64,000 nt of DNA from Girardinichthys multiradiatus (taxonomy: Eukaryota > Chordata > Actinopteri > Cyprinodontiformes > Goodeidae), in assembly GCF_021462225.1 (NCBI RefSeq), contig NC_061804.1:8235740-8299739 (forward strand). The letters run 5' to 3'. The first letter of the stretch is position 1. Each line of letters begins with the position of its first letter. The notes beneath the pieces are model-generated. The model saw only the letters and a program-made list of their open reading frames with translations. It ran no database searches and was not told the DNA's origin. The translations under genes were made by a program, and so were the position numbers. Shown here one piece after another: positions 43,480 through 54,281 of this stretch.

Positions 43480-44825
43480 GGGTTACAAGTGGAAATAGGT
43501 GGTCTATTTTTTCTTTGTGAGCAGATGAAGATTTTTTTTAATACATGTTTAATATGTATTTTCCTGCTCTCGGTGGAGGTGGACGCTTTTTCTCAATCTC
43601 CCGCACCCCTCCCATATCTGCCCTGCTTCAGCTCTGTGTCTTGTCTTTTTTTTGGAGCCTCTTTGCACATCTTCCAAATTCTTTCAAAATATGGATTTGA
43701 TCAGCTGGTCTTTCAATGCAATTGATCAGATTTTCTCGAAGAGAAGACAGGGGTTGGGAGAGCCCACTTGCCCGGACGGGACAGTTATTTCCGGATACAT
43801 GATGGACTCCTGGCAGAAGTGGAGGATTGTGTGTTTGTCGATAATGTCAGTCGAGGATGTGGAAGATGTGTATATAATTGGATGTTTGATATCAGGATTT
43901 CTGCTTTTTGGAGTCAGCGGTTACCTGGCATATCGAGAAATTCGGAGAATGTCAGCAGCTATTCTGGCCATTGTAAGGCTGCCTGGCATGTGTGATGGGA
44001 TCTTCAGAGCGATCAACACTCAGACTGAGATGTTATGTGAGCTGAATCGCAGACTGGATGTGATCCTTACACAGGATCGCAGGCAGGTTGTGGTTCCTGG
44101 ACTCAGGGGTGAAATGGGATAAATCTTGGAGAAAGTTGTTCGCTCGGATCTGGCGAAAGACCAGGAATTTGGCTGTTTGGATTCGCCTTTGAGAAGCACC
44201 AGCGAGACTCTCAAGGCTGACGGAAAATTAAGAGTCAGCCTAACCCAAATAATTATTGTTTTTCTGAATCTGGCTCCCCTGCACGGCCTCGATGGCTGGC
44301 TATCTTCAACTTCTCCTGGAAGGTATGTAAACATGACGCTCTGTTCCCTCTGCCCCCTCCCTTCCCTGAGGACATCTGTGGACCTGCTCAGAACTTTGTG
44401 GCCGGTTGATGTACATTCCAACGAACCATCAAGGACAATGGCCTCTGTGACAGTGCTTCATGGACTTACTTGCACACACTCACTTGCACACACACACATG
44501 CTCAAAATAAACATATGCACCCCTCATACCACCTTCACTGTTCCCGACATGATGTTGTTTTGCTTCTTTGTGCTGAGGTTTTTTACAATCTCAAACTGTA
44601 TCCTGCTAAAGATAAAGTGTGAAACATGATTTTTTTTCCCTCTTCTTACCTAATGTGGCCTCTTTTCTCATCTAACAAGGGCAGCGCCTGTGAGTGGGCA
44701 GCAAAGCCTCGGTGACCCGTCCCCCCTTTGTCTTGTGTCATGATGTATGTTTGGATGTGTTGTACTGGAATTCTAATTTCCCCTCGGGGATCAATAAAGT
44801 ATCTTTGAATTGAATTGAATTGAAT
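43480..44825 (+). mobile_element. Repeat encoding a small membrane protein, copy 2
   Basis: The frame (43691-44122) is followed by about 700 bp of non-coding DNA that copy 1 shares in large part. It ends with 'cggggatcaataaagtatct' (AATAAA at 44793-44798) and TGAAT units to about 44825. A polyadenylation signal next to a microsatellite tail is the 3' end style of fish non-LTR retroposons, and the L2 at 40.9 kb ends in a similar GAATT tail. The 5' limit is not seen, and I set it at about 43480 by eye. Family unknown to me. Confidence 0.6.
43691..44122 (+). CDS. Small single-pass membrane protein, repeat-borne (143 aa)
   Basis: I chose the Met at 43691 (MDLISWSFNAIDQIF) over an in-frame Met at 43652 because the upstream residues look like flank. 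Residues 17-45 are basic and polar (KRRQGLGEPTCPDGT, DSWQKW). Residues 51-60 hold the acidic block IMSVEDVEDV. About 61-81 is a hydrophobic span (YIIGCLISGFLLFGVSGYLA), followed by a basic turn (YREIRR) and a helical C terminus with RAINTQTEML and LRGEMG. The copy at 26640 repeats this layout from IMSVED onward, so the protein has been conserved to some extent. I recognise no characterised domain. Membrane topology and function are unknown, and whether this is an element protein or a captured host gene is open. Confidence 0.5.
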   Translation: MDLISWSFNAIDQIFSKRRQGLGEPTCPDGTVISGYMMDSWQKWRIVCLSIMSVEDVEDVYIIGCLISGFLLFGVSGYLAYREIRRMSAAILAIVRLPGMCDGIFRAINTQTEMLCELNRRLDVILTQDRRQVVVPGLRGEMG

Positions 44826-45910
44826 ATGTGTTGTGTGGTCGTTACGCTCCGAGTCGTTCAGGTTGTGTGGGATCTTCAGCTGGTAAAGCTCGCCCTTTAA
44901 TCCGCTGTCCTTAATGGTCCACCCTCAGGGGATTCGGCCAAAGATGAGTGAGGATGAGTGAGCATTGAGCTCCAGAGAAGAGACTGATGTAAATGTGAAG
45001 AATTAGGGTCGATGGATGAGATGACAAAAAAGTAAAAGAACTGGGGCAATAAAAAGATGAAGTTTGAGCAACGGATTTTGAGAGAGAAGGAGGGGGGGGG
45101 CTACCGGGCACCTTTTCCTGCCTCATGGGAAATCAGCAGCAGCTCACGCCTGGTGAGTAAACTATAGGGCTGCTCTAACATGTCAAAACAAGATCACTAA
45201 ACCTTTTTGATCGTGGGTTAGATGAAGGTGTGATGTCCCACTTGGTTGGAGTGTGATGTTTCATGGCTGGTCTTTGTTTTCAGCTGAAAAATGCATAAAT
45301 TCTCTGCAGGCTTATGTGTGTGGGAGCTGCAACTTTTGGCCTGTTTTATTGAATTTGATGTCTGTGTTGCAGAAATATTACCTATAAATATTCAGACATT
45401 GTCCCCCACCAGTAGCTGGCTATTAATCAGAATGAAACAAATGAATGAATAGAAGTTAATATATGTACTTTAGTTGGTGACCAACCTCTGCAGTGAACTG
45501 TCTTCATGCTGTGATGGTGTTACACATATCACTACTTTGTTGAAAATAATGAACAGATGTTTTTTGCCAACTGAAAAGAAAAAGCCCCACGTTCTCGTTC
45601 CTTATCCGCTGAGCTCATAGTAGAATTTCTATCCCATCTGTTTATCTCAGCATAATTTTAATTGAACACCTGTTTTTTATTTGTTACATACCCCCACCGA
45701 ACTATGCAAGACAATTCAATGTTTTTCAATGTGTTCCTGATGAAAGACGATGCAGAACGTGATGGGGGATTCATAGTTTAACCAATAATTGGTCTGATCA
45801 TAGAGCAGACTAATGAATGTTCGAATTAATCAGCATCTGTACAAAAGTATATGCAAGGAATGTGAAGAAGTATCTACATTACAGTTTATACATGTATGTA
45901 AGCAAAATTT
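44826..45910. other. No recognised feature
   Basis: Mixed-composition DNA. 44890-45130 is GC-richer and has a polyG/GA-rich run near 45090. I recognise no gene or repeat. Confidence 0.35.
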
Positions 45911-46112
45911 GTTCATCCATTATCTTCTGCTTATCCAATGTAAGACTGCAAGGGTAAAAAGAATTTGGACAGAAACCCACGTACTCTCCCTCCCTCTGAG
46001 GAATCTCGAGTCACTCCATCCCAGAAGAGATGAGTTTTGGGTCTGCTCCTCTCCCAGTCAGATTTGCTCATAAAACATTATAAGGGAGTCGTGCAGGAGG
46101 CGTCTTAAATAA
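45911..46112 (-). repeat. Old RTE (Rex3-like) 3'-end fragment
   Basis: The minus strand starts from a GGATAAGCAGAAGATAATGG end, similar to the Rex3 end 'ggataagcggaagacgacga', and continues into a diverged version of the C-terminal domain sequence ('gacgcctcctgcacgactcc' corresponds to 'ggatgcctcctggacgcctt'). It is older or a different subfamily from the five close copies in the window. Confidence 0.5.
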
Positions 46113-46164
46113 CCATAACCGTCTCCTTTTGATTGGCTCTACTCTGAGTTCTCTCCAGAAGATC

Positions 46165-46775
46165 AATCATTGTCATTGTCACTGTGCAAATTGTTGGATG
46201 AATTGATGTAAAGCACATTGCCACTGGACTCTAGAGCAGTGCATGTGTTCCGAAGTGACGGATCAATGATTATGGTTACTGGTAGTTTTTCAGGAGTTGG
46301 ACTCATCATCTTAACTGCAGTAAAGGGGCTCTTGGTGCTGCATATGAAAGCAGTTGTGCTCCCAACTTTTTGGGAGACGTTTGAACACGGCCTCTTCAGT
46401 TCCAACCTTCTGTGCACATAAAGCAAGGCCCTTAAGGTCCTTAATGAGTGAGTTTGGTGTCAGGGAAATTTACTGGTCTGCACCGAGCCCTGGCCTCAGC
46501 CCAGTAGAGCAACTTTGGGAAACATTAAAGCAGAGACTGTGAGCCAAGCCTTCACATCCAATATCACAAATGCTTTCATGGGTAAATGTAAAATTTTCCC
46601 AGAAACACCCTACTAACCCTTGTAGATAGTCTTTCTAGAAGAGAAGAGTTGAAAGTGCTGTTGCTACAAGCACTATATTAAAGTGTTTCTTTTTAAAATG
46701 GGATGTCATTAAATGTCATGTTCGTGCAAAGAAAAGTGACCTAATACTTTTGGCAAAATGGCGTAGATCATGTCT
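46165..46775 (+). mobile_element. Tc1-like transposon, decayed
   Basis: A broken transposase with the segment APSPGLSPVEQLWETLKQRL (corresponding to the W..PDLNPIE..W block with the final catalytic Glu) near 46480-46540. It ends with 'ctaatacttttggcaaaatg', an inverted-end-like terminus. The 5' end and the first Asp region are badly eroded. Confidence 0.75.
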
Positions 46776-46876
46776 ATTGTGAAGTTGGCTGTAGCTTTAT
46801 GTGTTATCTAGTCCCTGTATAACCAAAGCAACATCTGTGTCCCACTTCCTGGAACAAAGTTCACAGTAAATGTTGG

Positions 46877-47135
46877 TGTTACGGTTTGTGAGATATTGGA
46901 CCCCAGAATGCAGACGAGCAGGCATCGTGACGGTAAGTGCAAAAGATTTAATAACACAAAACTTACTCACAGCAGGAGGCAGGAACAAAACAACAAACGG
47001 GCAGGCATGAGCAAAAAACAAGACATGATCTGAGAACAAGACATGAGCATGAGAAATGTTTCCGTGACGACTAACTGAACAGGTGTGTATAAATGGAGCA
47101 TGGTACAGGTGGAAAACAAAACTGATTAACATGGT
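46877..47135 (-). repeat. LTR-like fragment of a Gypsy-type element (partial)
   Basis: The minus strand reads towards 'gctcgtctgcattctggggt' and ends with an ACCGTAACA terminus at 46877. It contains an ATTAAA-type polyadenylation region before 'cttttgcacttaccgtcacg'. This matches the U3-R style of Gypsy LTRs in fish. The upstream end is lost against the SINE at 47140. Identification rests on recall only. Confidence 0.4.
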
Positions 47136-47139
47136 GCAT

Positions 47140-47295
47140 GAGTGTGTGCATGGTTGTTTGTGTGTTGCCCTGCGATGGACTGGCGACCTGTCCAGGGTGT
47201 ACCCTGCTTCTCGCCCATAGACTGCTGGAGATAGGCACCAGCTCCCCCGCGACCCACTATGGAATAAGCGGTAGAAAATGACTGACTGACTGATG
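47140..47295 (+). repeat. SINE 3' end (5'-truncated)
   Basis: Starts within the body ('gcatggttgtttgtgtgttg'), continues 'gatggactggcgacctgtcc', 'agggtgtaccctgcttctcg' and 'gcaccagctcccccgcgacc', and ends 'aataagcggtagaaaatgac' plus TGAC repeats. It matches the 3' half of 49741-50017. The tRNA head is missing. Confidence 0.85.
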
Positions 47296-47299
47296 GAAA

Positions 47300-48208
47300 A
47301 TACCCTTAAAAGCAACTTTATTGGAAACACCTTGCTAGCACTGGGTCGGCCTCCTTTTGCTTTTAGAAATGTCTAACAGTAGTTTTTCAGAAATATTCCA
47401 CATAGATGTTGGTCCTTTTGTTGCTCTGTTAGATTGAGATCTGGGTTCTGTTGAGCTCCATTTGAGTACTGTGTGGCATGGTCCATTGTCCTGCTGGAAG
47501 TAGTCATCACAAAATGGGTGCACTGTAGTCATAAATGGATGGACAAGGTTAGCAACAATACTCAGGTAGGCTGTGGTATTTAAGTAAAATTCTACTAAAG
47601 TGGGGCCCAAAGTTTGTCAAGAAAATATCGCCCACACCATAACACCACCACCTCCAGCCTGAGCCATTGACACAAAGCAGGATGGATCCAACCTTCATGT
47701 TGTTTACACCAAATTCTGACCCAAACATCTGAATGTTACGCTTGAAATCAAGACTCATCAAACAAGGTAACATTTTTCCAATCTTTTACTATCTGATATT
47801 AGCGAGCCTGGGTGAAATGTAGTCTCGGTTTCCTGTCCTTACCTGACAGCAGTGGCACACAGTATGGTCTTCTTCTGTGGTGTCCCCCGCAGTGGTTATT
47901 TACGCTGCTGTTCCCTCTACTTTATGTCGAACAAGTATGGCTATTCCCCTCTGATGTCTGACATGAGTAAGACATTTTTGTGCTCACAAACCGGATTTAG
48001 TTTTGCAGACCTTTCTCTCTAACTCAAGAAACGGCAGTATGTAAAAATCCGAGCAGATCAGCAGTTTCTGAAATATTTGGTCACTTCAATCCCCCATTCT
48101 GATTCAGTTTGAACTTCAGCGAGTTGTCTTTCCCACGTCTAGATGCCTAAATGCATTAAATTAACTGACTCATGCAGTTTACTAATAAAGTGCCCAATGA
48201 GTTTTTTT
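47300..48208 (-). mobile_element. Tc1-like transposon, internally deleted
   Basis: Both ends are recognisable: 'caactttattggaaacacct' on the left and 'aataaagtgcccaatgag' on the right. The minus strand encodes fragments of a widespread Tc1-like transposase (ARRYFLTNFGPHF, LSIVANLVHPFMT, SVNGSGWRWW). Several internal segments are missing, so it is non-autonomous and old. Confidence 0.82.
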
Positions 48209-49216
48209 AAAACAAAGATTCGTCACATAAGTTAGGCATGATTGTGTTCTGGACTTTCTGGAACTTCCTGAATTTTAAATGAATGCTTTTGATGTAAAAC
48301 ACTTGGACTTCACTCCCTTATAGTCTTTAGGAATCTAGTTCCCCTTTTAATGACCTGTCAAAATGCAATGTTTCCTGTGGAGTATTTAACAACATCCATA
48401 TTTTTAAATTCTCCACAATGCACACTCTTCTGTCAAACAAACTAGAAAAAACTGTGTTTTCTGCCCCATAATTACACGCCTCTGCCACAATTCTGCACAG
48501 AAACGTGGATTTTATGCATTTGCCTCCATATCTGGCTAATGCTCTGAGCAGAAAAGACGACCATTTTAGCTCATTAAATCCAGCCTGTTGTGGTACTGTG
48601 TATAATCATGTTGTTATCCATAATTCGGTCATTTTGGTCCCAGTTAGGTTTCTCAAAAGGCATTAAAAGGTATCGTTCACAAAATATGCTCACAAATAGT
48701 TGGGGAGTTGAGGAAAAACATTAGCTTCTGTCTTAAGGCCATCTTTGGCTTTGCTGCATTGATTAGAAATACACAAACTGGCACTGAAAACACAAGGTCA
48801 CAGCATCAATGTCCTTTTAATCTACAAAGCTGAGGCAAAAAGTTGCTGGGACAATTCACAGACGAGCAAACTGGAGTCCTGGACTGTAGATGGAAGAATA
48901 TGAGGGTGAAGCACAGGTGAGGCAATACAGGGACTCAACTTAATGGGGATTTCATCAGGATTGCTGTCAGGAGACTAAAGGCTGAGATGATCCCTCCATG
49001 ATAAATGAGCTCTTTTATGGTCATTAGATTAACAAGAAACTGAGAAAGAAAAAACATTCTGGAGTGCCCAAAAATAGCAGAGAAAAATCTTCAGTAAACA
49101 ATTACTTCCAGTTTTCATCAACAGCCTGAAAACCTCGCAAAGTATGGAGTTAGATTAACTTTCCAGGTCTGAACAAGTGTGGGGAAATGTTTTTACTTAC
49201 AGTCTTTGATATTCTT
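48209..49216. other. No recognised feature
   Basis: AT-rich DNA. I see no gene, exon or known repeat. Confidence 0.4.
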
Positions 49217-49380
49217 CCATCCATCCATCCATTCATCCATCCGTGAATCTCTTGCCTAATCCGTTTGTATTTGCATCTGTCTACCTATCCATCTGTCCAT
49301 CCTTCCGTCAACCTGTCTATCATTCATTTATCTTTCACCTGTCCATCCATCCTTTTATCACTCTGTCTGTCCATCCATTG
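49217..49380 (+). repeat. Imperfect CATC/ATCC simple repeat
   Basis: Degenerate tandem CATC and TCCA units over about 160 bp. Confidence 0.85.
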
Positions 49381-49427
49381 CTCCACAATTTAAGCTTAAC
49401 TTTTGTATTTACACTAATGACTGATAA

Positions 49428-49560
49428 TTGCCTTGGGATGGACTGGTGACCTGTCCAGGGTGTACCACGCTTCTTGCCCGTAAAATGCTGGTGATACAGG
49501 CACCAGCTCCCCCACGACCCAGTATGGAAGAACAGTTATAGAAAGTAAATGGATGGATGA
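49428..49560 (+). repeat. SINE 3' end with GATG tail (5'-truncated)
   Basis: 'gatggactggtgacctgtcc', 'agggtgtaccacgcttcttg' and 'caccagctcccccacgaccc' match the SINE body. The tail is 'aaatggatggatgattg', i.e. GATG rather than the GACT seen in most other copies. Confidence 0.8.
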
Positions 49561-49740
49561 TTGATAATAAATTATCAACAAAATAGACTGGGAACTTGGG
49601 AAATCTAAGCCTGGAAAAAAATGGACATTAGAAATGTCATCCTGACTACACATTTCGGATGACATTTGTCATCCAATTTAAAATGTGGAAGCAGTTCTTG
49701 CTTTGTGGACTATTTAGGCTCAATTAGTTGTGACTTGGTC

Positions 49741-50017
49741 TGCACGGTGGAGCAGTTGGTATCACTGTTGCCTTGCAGAAAGAAGGTCCTGGGTTCGATT
49801 CCCAGCCTGGGGTCTTTCTGCATGGAGCTGGCATATTCTCCCCATGCATGCATGGGTTCTCACTGGGTTGCGTGGTTGTTTGTGTGTTGCCTTGTGATGG
49901 ACTGGCGACCTGTCCAGGGTGTACCCCGCCTCTCGCCCATAGACTGCTGGAGATAGGCACCAGCTCCCCCACGACCCACTATGGAATAAGCGGTAGAAAA
50001 TGACTGACTGACTGATG
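49741..50017 (+). mobile_element. tRNA-derived SINE, full length
   Basis: The head 'tgcacggtggagcagttggt' and 'gggttcgattcccag' give the A and B boxes of an internal pol III promoter (B box at 49792-49802). The body continues through 'ctttctgcatggagctggca' and 'cctgtccagggtgtaccccg', and the end is 'gcggtagaaaatgactgact'. A 12-bp flanking near-repeat, ATTAGTTGTGAC at 49723-49734 and ATTAGTTATAAC at 50018-50029 (two mismatches), is a plausible target duplication. Confidence 0.9.
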
Positions 50018-50029
50018 ATTAGTTATAAC

Positions 50030-50511
50030 CTTTTAATGGTTTGTTTATATTTAGTTAAATGTTGAAACAGAATCATTTAACCTTTTTTACAGTCAGAATG
50101 CCCTGAGGTAAAGTTTGCATCAAAATGGCCTCAACTGCATTCACTTGTTATAAAGACCAAGATATTTAGACATTTGGCTGCATTGAAGCAGACCTCTGGC
50201 AATTCAAAAGGCTTCAGCCAGAACGAGGATCATGACATCTCTAGAAATGGGTTACAGAATCCTGTTGCTTCAAATTTATTTAGAAAGTTGAGTTTAGTTT
50301 CCTTTAAGTCACCAGCCTGCCACCATTACTCCAAGAGGGCAACAACAACTCATCCAGGAGGTCAAACAAAACCCAGAACAACATCTAAGGCTTTGCCAGT
50401 CTCACTTGTCTCAATTAAGGTCAGAGTAAATGAGTCAACAATGAAAAAGAGAAACAAAAATGGTATCCACCGGAGAGTTCTATGGTCAGAACCACTGCTG
50501 ACCCTCGTAGT
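50030..50511. other. No recognised feature
   Basis: Short AT-rich spacer before the Rex3 copy. A chance open frame at 50174-50659 reads into the Rex3 antisense. Confidence 0.4.
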
Positions 50512-51674
50512 CGTATTCGTACTTGTACTCGTCGTCTTCCGCTTCACCCGGGACCGGGCCGCGGGGACAGCAGACTCCGTAGAGACACCCAGACGTCCCT
50601 GTCCCCAGGCACCTCCTCCAGCTCATCCAGGGGAATCCCAAGGCGTTCCCAGGCCATAGTCCCTCCAGCGTGTCCTGGGCCGTCCCCTGGGCCTCCTCCC
50701 GGAGGGACGTGCCTGGAGCACCTCCCAAGGAAGGCAACCAGGAGGCATCCGGTATAGATGCCCGAGCCACCCCAACTGGCTCCCTCTCGATGTGAAGGAG
50801 CTGCAGCTGTACTCCGAGCTCCTCCCGGATGGCCAAGCTCCTCACCCTATCCCTAAGGGAGTGTCCGGCCACCCTACGGTGGAAGCTCACTTCAGCTGCT
50901 TGTATCTGGGATCTCGTTCTTTCAGTCATGACCCAAAGTTCATGGCCATAGGTGAGGGTAGGAATGTAGTCCGACCGGTAAATCGAGAGCCTCGCTTTTC
51001 CGCTCAGCTCTTCCTTCACCATAATGGATTAGCACCGATCTGTCTGTCAATCTCCTGCTCCATTCTTCCCTCACTCGTGAACAAGACCCCGAGATACTTG
51101 AACTCCTCCACTTGAGGCAGGAACTCCCCTCCAACCTGAAGAGGACAAGCCACCCTTTTCCGGTCGAGTACCATGGCCTCGGACTTGGAGGAGCTGATCC
51201 TCATCCCAGCCGCTTCACACTCGGCTGTGAACCGCCACAGCGCATGCTGTAGGTCTTGGCTAGAGGGGGCCAGCAGGACCACGTCATCTGCAAATAGAAG
51301 AGACGAAATCCACTGGTCCCCAAACCAGACCCCCTCCGGCCCTTGGCTGCGTCTAGAAATCCTGTCCATAAAAGTTATGAACAGGACCGGTGACAAAGGG
51401 CAGCCCTGCCGGAGTCCAACATGCACCGGGAACAGGTCCGACTTAGTGCTGGCAATGCGGACCAAACTCCTGCTCCTCTTGTACAGAGACCATATGGCCC
51501 CTAATAAAGGGCCCCCAACTCCATACTCCTGGAGCATCCCCCACAGGGCACCACGAGGGACACAGTCGAATGCTTTCTCCAGGTCCACAAAACACATGTG
51601 GACCGGTTGGGCAAACTCCCATGAACCCTCGAGCACCCTGTAGAGGGTATAGAGCTGGTCCATTGTTCTACGGT
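50512..51674 (-). mobile_element. Rex3-type RTE LINE, 5'-truncated (copy E)
   Basis: The minus strand runs from a tail of GAGTACAAGTAC-type units at about 50512 through the RT C terminus to about 51674, ending inside the fingers region ('agctggtccattgttctacg'). Beyond that the sequence is a SINE tail, so Rex3 appears to have inserted into, or next to, a SINE. No clean target duplication was found. The coding potential is in the separate entry. Confidence 0.92.
50512..51674 (-). pseudogene. Rex3 reverse transcriptase fragment (RT core and C-terminal domain)
   Basis: The frame from about 51670 down to 51040 reads [42 protein letters not shown] and [12 protein letters not shown] deletion near 51030, where other copies have 'gcgcccccattactgtgg', shifts the frame, and the C-terminal part ([30 protein letters not shown]) is in other frames. 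This copy keeps both catalytic Asp motifs but lacks the first third of the RT, the whole endonuclease and an intact C terminus. Confidence 0.88.
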
Positions 51675-51679
51675 GTGAT

Positions 51680-51746
51680 AGACACCAGCTCCCCAGCGAC
51701 CCAGTACGGAAGAAGCGGGTATAGAAAATGGATGGATGGAGGATCT
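51680..51746 (+). repeat. SINE tail fragment at the Rex3 copy E junction
   Basis: 'caccagctccccagcgaccc' followed by 'gaagaagcgggtatagaaaa' and three GATG units. It is the same SINE family as at 49.7 kb, with a GATG tail. Confidence 0.7.
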
Positions 51747-51799
51747 GAAACATTTCAGTGGGACAAAAAAGTAAAAGAATAAAGGAGCAAATATTATAT

Positions 51800-52294
51800 T
51801 AGGATAGACAACACAAGACTGAGGCAAAGTCATTTTCTCTGTTGAATCCTCTTCCCGATTGTTTGGGACATCAAGAGAAACCTGAGAGGTACCATGGGTT
51901 CTGTGTGGTGCTGAACAAACTCAAAACTCAAGCAGGTATGACACACAGTCCATGTGTGGGGTTGCTTCTCATCTAAGGGAATAGGCTGTGTTATAATTCT
52001 GTCCAATAACACTTCCAGGAATAAACAGTGGTATCAAAACATTGTTAGAGCAACTTCCAACAACCCAGGAACAACTGGGGGTCTGTGTGTTTTGAAGCAT
52101 GATGGTACATTATGTCACACGGATAACTTGAAAACAAGGTGGTTCAAAAATCAGAACATTAAAATTCTGGACCTGTGGTCAGGAACTTCTTCAAATCCTA
52201 CATTTGGCTGAGAACCTGTGTTCAGTTCTGAAAAGGGAGGTGGAGAAGACCTACTAACTGTGATCATCTCTGACACCCAGTAAGACAGGAATGG
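51800..52294 (+). mobile_element. Tc1-like transposase, left part (split by an LTR element)
   Basis: The plus strand carries Tc1-like segments in order: DEAKSFSLLNP..GHQEKPERY, a CVLNKLKTQAG stretch, HSPCVGLLLI, ITLPGINSGIKTLL, the second-Asp region (degraded) and AENLCSVLKREVEKTY, with stops and frameshifts. It ends at 52294 exactly at the left target duplication of the LTR element. The remaining coding sequence continues at 54950. It is a target, not an active gene. Confidence 0.75.
52290..52294. repeat. Left 5-bp target duplication of the LTR element
   Basis: AATGG, repeated at 54950-54954. Confidence 0.8.
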
Positions 52295-52640
52295 TGTCAT
52301 ACCTGCTTGTGTTTTGAGTTCTTGAGTTTGTGTTTTGTTATTTTACCTGGTCTAGTCCTTTGTTTTCTGTCTCCCTGCACCCCAAGCCCACACTTCTGTG
52401 TTTTCCCCTGATTGTCTGGTCACGTGTGTCATTGGTTCCCCCTGGTGTCCAGTTTTGTATTTAAGCCCGTTTCTTTCCTTTGTTCCCCGCTGGTTTCTTA
52501 TGTATTGTTTGTGTTTGTGTGCTCGCCTGGTACCCTGTCCGTGTCCAGCCATGAGCAATAAAGTGTCGTCTTACCTGCAAACTTTGAGCTTCAGGAGGGC
52601 CTCCCTGCATATTGGTCCAACAAAAACCCACATTATGACA
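52295..52640 (+). repeat. 5' LTR
   Basis: Begins TGTCATACCTGC and ends CATTATGACA (inverted ATGACA/TGTCAT ends). It contains a TATTTAAG element at 52458-52465 and an AATAAA at 52557-52562, a plausible promoter and polyadenylation pair. Confidence 0.85.
52458..52465 (+). promoter_or_regulatory. TATA-like element of the LTR
   Basis: TATTTAAG about 100 bp upstream of AATAAA, duplicated at 54768-54775 in the 3' LTR. Presumed core promoter of the element, by position only. Confidence 0.5.
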
Positions 52641-52641
52641 G

Positions 52642-52894
52642 AAGGATCCATCCAATGAGACCAAGTGGGAGGAATTCAAGAGGGGTGAGGTTCTGGCCAA
52701 ATTATTTTATTACCTAGTGACCTCTCCCAGCTCACCATTGAGAAGGCTGGAAATAGCTGGCAGCCTCCAAGACTGGCTCGAGGCGAGGAGGGATTTGTTC
52801 CCTGATCTTTGGATCCACCACACCATTGAGGCCGAGCGACAAAGGGCCCTGGTCCCGCCGCCGGCCGTCAGATCATCGACTCCTACGTCACCTG
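52642..52894 (+). pseudogene. gag-like remnant of the LTR element
   Basis: An open stretch from 52642 includes ETKWEEFKRGEVLAK, LVTSPSSPLRRLEIAG and LQDWLEARRDLFPD and is proline/alanine-rich after that. The expected start just after the LTR reads AAG instead of ATG. It continues to 52894, where the solo LTR interrupts it. The residues look like the N terminus of a fish Gypsy gag, which I infer by position and composition rather than a named domain. A stop follows soon after the interruption. Confidence 0.5.
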
Positions 52895-54210
52895 TGTTGG
52901 ACCACTTGTTTGCTGAATATTGGACCATTTGCACGTTGCTGGACGCCACTATGCCTTTCCAACGTCATCGGCCATATTGTACCGCAGGATAGTCTGTCCT
53001 ACAAAACCCAGCAGCCACTGCGGCTGATATGACGGGGCCGTCCCAGGTCTGACGTCACAGGATGCAATATAGGAAAGCGAACATTTGAAAGAAGCTGCCT
53101 TCAGCTGGAGACCTTGACACAATTACCACGCAACTGAAGCATCTCTCTCTGGAGAAGAAGAGGTCCCACGTGGAGTCTTCATTTATTCTCCTTCATTGGC
53201 CAACGAAAAATTCATGACTGAGGTTTCTGGAATGAGAAAGTCAGAAATTTCACTTTGCCGATCGAAGATGTGAGTTTAACACGTAACCAAACCACAGAGT
53301 TTCAAGGAGACGTAACTTTCCCTCCTTGCTTGGTTCTAGTTGACTGCTGATGGTCAGATCATATTTTTCCTTTTCGCCAAGGAGGCCAAAGGACGAAGAT
53401 TGACCGCTCTTCCCAAAGTTAACTGTGGACGCACATTAACTTTCAACTTCCCCTTCCTCCTCTCTCCCTCTGCTCAGAAGGAAGACTTCAACAAAGTAAA
53501 ACCCATCCTTTAATTTTATTTCTCTCTTAGAAAAAGTCTGAGGAGGGTAGAGGAAATTTTAGTGACATTAGATTTGCCATTTAATCTAATGTGTTCTTTG
53601 TGTGCTCACCCCCGCCCAGAGTTGGGGGATGTTTTATGACTATGCATCTCACTGAGCTACACTTTCTGGCGGGCTGCGCTCCCAAAGCTTCATTCAACAC
53701 CATATTCCCTTGTCATATTATCACTTTGGCCATAACTGCTGGTTGATTCCATACGCACTCACTGCTGTTTTGCTTTATTTTGTTTAGTTAGATATTTTAC
53801 CCCGTTTTGTGAAGAACTTTGCATGTTTGAGTAGGTGAAGATTATTAAATTGGAAGAGCGGATTGTATCAGGCTGTGATTTAATAAATATTCACATAGAT
53901 AAAGAGAAGGGGTTTTGTGTTTATTTTGTGCAAGAGTGATTCATCAGTCAAAATAAGGCTAAAAGTTCCACACGTTTCGGCAGAAACGGTTGATTAAACA
54001 GTGACATTTCTGGTAATAGTTATCAATTATTACCGAGTATTTAACGGTTGTAATTATCAAAGGCGTTCAGCCACAGTTCCAACACCAGAAGACATCTCTG
54101 GTCTCGATTCATAAATGAGGATTTTGGTTAAGAAATTAATTTTGTCAAATTATGATTGTTAATTATAATTCTTGATAAATATTAATTAATCAATAATCAG
54201 AATTCCAACA
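52895..54210 (+). repeat. Solo-LTR-like insertion 2 (about 1.32 kb, nested)
   Basis: Begins TGTTGGACC and ends AATTCCAACA, with CCTG at 52891-52894 and 54211-54214 as a 4-bp target duplication. It has no pol frame. An AATAAA signal lies at about 53882. The ends resemble those of the 4993-6849 unit in the reverse orientation, so the two are probably related solo LTRs of an endogenous retrovirus- or Gypsy-like element. Interior similarity is weak by eye. Confidence 0.6.
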
Positions 54211-54281
54211 CCTGCCTGCTCAGCTCCTATGTCACCGGCCTGCTGATTGCCTGCCCCTACGTCGCTGGCCTGCTGATCGCT

